DNA of 6,340 bases. Source: Ruminococcaceae bacterium UBA3710 (GTDB lineage: Bacteria > Bacillota > Clostridia > Oscillospirales > Acutalibacteraceae). Below are positions 5,644 to 6,340 of this stretch, in pieces. The stretch is taken from NCBI GenBank assembly GCA_002371985.1, contig DFHZ01000183.1, forward strand, positions 1-6,340, written 5' to 3'. Numbering within the stretch: position 1 is the stretch's first letter; each line of letters begins with the position of its first letter. The notes below the pieces were generated by a model. That model was not told the DNA's origin. It did not search any database and was given only the letters and a program-made list of their open reading frames with translations. A program made the translations under genes and the position numbers.

Positions 5644-6156
5644 TTATTCTGCGTCTGCAGGTGCATCGCCCTTATCAACGATAGCCTGTACGGCACGGGC
5701 AAATGCTGCGATTGGTGCCTGGAATGCACCGAGAACTGTTGCGAGAAGTACATCTCTGGTTGGTAATTTTGCCAAAGCGTCGATTGTTTCAAGGTCAACT
5801 ACTTTACCTTCAAGGAAACCGGTCTTAATAGAATAGTTCTCGTGGTCAGAAGCAAACTTTGAAATAATTCTTGCTGCAGCAGTATGATCCTCTTTAGAAA
5901 GAGCAATAGCCGTTGTTCCTTCGAGAACCGAACGCATTTCTTCAAGACCTGTACCCTCTAAAGCACGGGAGAGAAGAGTATTCTTAACTACAAAGTAATC
6001 AATACCGTTTTCACGGAGTTCTTTACGAAGAGCAGTATCGTCAGATACATTAACGCCCTTGTAGTCAACAATAACACCGGCGATAGAACCGTTAAGCTTT
6101 TCAGTAAGTTCTGCAACCATCTGCTGTTTTTGTTCTAAAACTTTTGCGTTAGGCAA
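5644..6156 (-). CDS. rplJ: 50S ribosomal protein L10 (uL10)
   Basis: uL10 anchors the L12 stalk on 23S rRNA beside L11 and, with L12, is the autogenous regulator of this operon in bacteria studied. From TTG 6156 the product is 170 residues, close to the usual 165-175, and begins (M)PNAKVLEQKQQMVAEL, typical of Firmicute L10. Conserved parts are DYKGVNVSD, LRKELRENGIDYFVVKNTL, LEGTTAIALSKED and LPTRDVLLATVLGAF. The C-terminal helix QAPIAAFARAVQAIVDK is the L12-binding end. An ATG further upstream in frame (6207) would encode the attenuator hairpin and its U-tract, so it is not used. GGAGGTG sits at a good distance before the TTG. Confidence 0.97.
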   Translation of the reverse strand: MPNAKVLEQKQQMVAELTEKLNGSIAGVIVDYKGVNVSDDTALRKELRENGIDYFVVKNTLLSRALEGTGLEEMRSVLEGTTAIALSKEDHTAAARIISKFASDHENYSIKTGFLEGKVVDLETIDALAKLPTRDVLLATVLGAFQAPIAAFARAVQAIVDKGDAPADAE

Positions 6157-6162
6157 TTTTTT

Positions 6163-6169
6163 CACCTCC
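6163..6169 (-). promoter_or_regulatory. rplJ: Ribosome binding site that fixes the rplJ TTG start
   Basis: GGAGGTG on the minus strand. The GGAGG part ends eight bases before TTG 6156, which selects this non-AUG start over the upstream in-frame ATG. Confidence 0.88.
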
Positions 6170-6170
6170 G

Positions 6171-6201
6171 AAAAAAGAAAAAAGTCCGCCAAAGAACGGA
6201 C
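6171..6201 (-). terminator. Attenuator terminator in the rplJ leader
   Basis: On the minus strand GTCCGT (6201-6196) pairs with GCGGAC (6189-6184), six pairs with one G-U, followed by TTTTTTCTTTTTT (6183-6171). It lies immediately before the rplJ ribosome binding site. In the described L10-leader mechanism, L10-L12 binding upstream favours termination. The loop and 3' arm contain TCTTTGG (6195-6189), complementary to CCAAAGA (6290-6284) at the leader start. Confidence 0.85.
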
Positions 6202-6240
6202 AGACATGAAAATTAAAAATATAATATCTCAATTTCACGC

Positions 6241-6293
6241 TAACCTCGGCAGGCGATAAACTTACGGCTTATGCCACCTGCTGTCTTTGGATG
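6241..6293 (-). ncRNA. L10 leader (r-protein autoregulatory RNA binding L10-L12)
   Basis: The minus strand reads CATCCAAAGACAGCAGG at its 5' end and CGCCTGCCGAGGTTA at its 3' end. GCAGG (6281-6277) pairs with CCTGC (6253-6249). The flanking AAAGACA and CGA form an asymmetric internal loop of kink-turn type, closed by CC/GG. AGACAGCAGG...CCUGCCGAGG is the hallmark of the Firmicute L10 leader as I recall it. It starts right at the predicted transcript start and precedes a terminator and rplJ. Confidence 0.9.
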
Positions 6294-6300
6294 CTAATAG

Positions 6301-6329
6301 ATTATAACCTTTTATTTATATTTTGTCAA
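6301..6329 (-). promoter_or_regulatory. Promoter of rplJ-rplL
   Basis: The minus strand has perfect TTGACA (6329-6324) and TATAAT (6306-6301) with 17 bases between. The predicted start near 6294-6295 puts the L10 leader at the very 5' end of the transcript. rplJL therefore has its own promoter here, independent of any rplK-rplA upstream. Confidence 0.92.
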
Positions 6330-6340
6330 GTGTTTTTTTA

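Noticed and set aside
6157..6207. Longer rplJ frame from ATG 6207 (17 extra codons)
   Set aside because: The extra codons are the attenuator hairpin, its T-run and the ribosome binding site; L10 proteins start at the PNAKVLEQKQ stretch.

Overview
The window looks like chromosome from a low-GC Firmicute of the class Clostridia. The reasons are A+T-rich codon use, strong AGGAGG-type ribosome binding sites, TTG starts, many U-tract terminators, an L10-type r-protein leader, and a tetrahydrofolate (THF) riboswitch whose core closely resembles the one I recall from Eubacterium siraeum. No mobile element, CRISPR array, tRNA or rRNA was seen.

Layout: the 3' part of glmS (+ strand, cut by the left edge, catalytic N-terminus missing) meets a convergent minus-strand block at one bidirectional terminator. 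Read right to left, the minus strand holds (i) an rplJ promoter, an L10-type leader with its attenuator, rplJ and rplL, closed by a terminator; (ii) a consensus promoter and a roughly 230-nt structured leader with its own attenuator, then metN-metI-metQ, an ABC importer of the methionine family; (iii) about 20 nt after metQ, a THF riboswitch and a Shine-Dalgarno-sequestering hairpin, then folT, a folate-type ECF transporter S component.

How the parts work together: metN (ATPase with a C-terminal NIL/ACT-like region), metI (permease) and metQ (lipoprotein) form one transporter. There is no terminator and little room for a promoter between metQ and folT, so folT is probably the last gene of the same transcript and is tuned separately at translation by THF. 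The operon would then join methionine uptake to uptake of the folate cofactor that donates the methyl group in methionine synthesis (inference).

The item most worth following up is the metN leader at about 4926-5125. By hand it folds into a 10-bp closing stem around a three-way junction, followed by an intrinsic terminator. The 5' arm of that terminator is perfectly complementary over 7 nt to a hairpin strand inside the junction. It has the architecture of a transcription-terminating riboswitch but shows none of the S-box, T-box or other class signatures I can recall. A 36-codon ORF with a good ribosome binding site overlaps it, so leader-peptide attenuation is the competing explanation.
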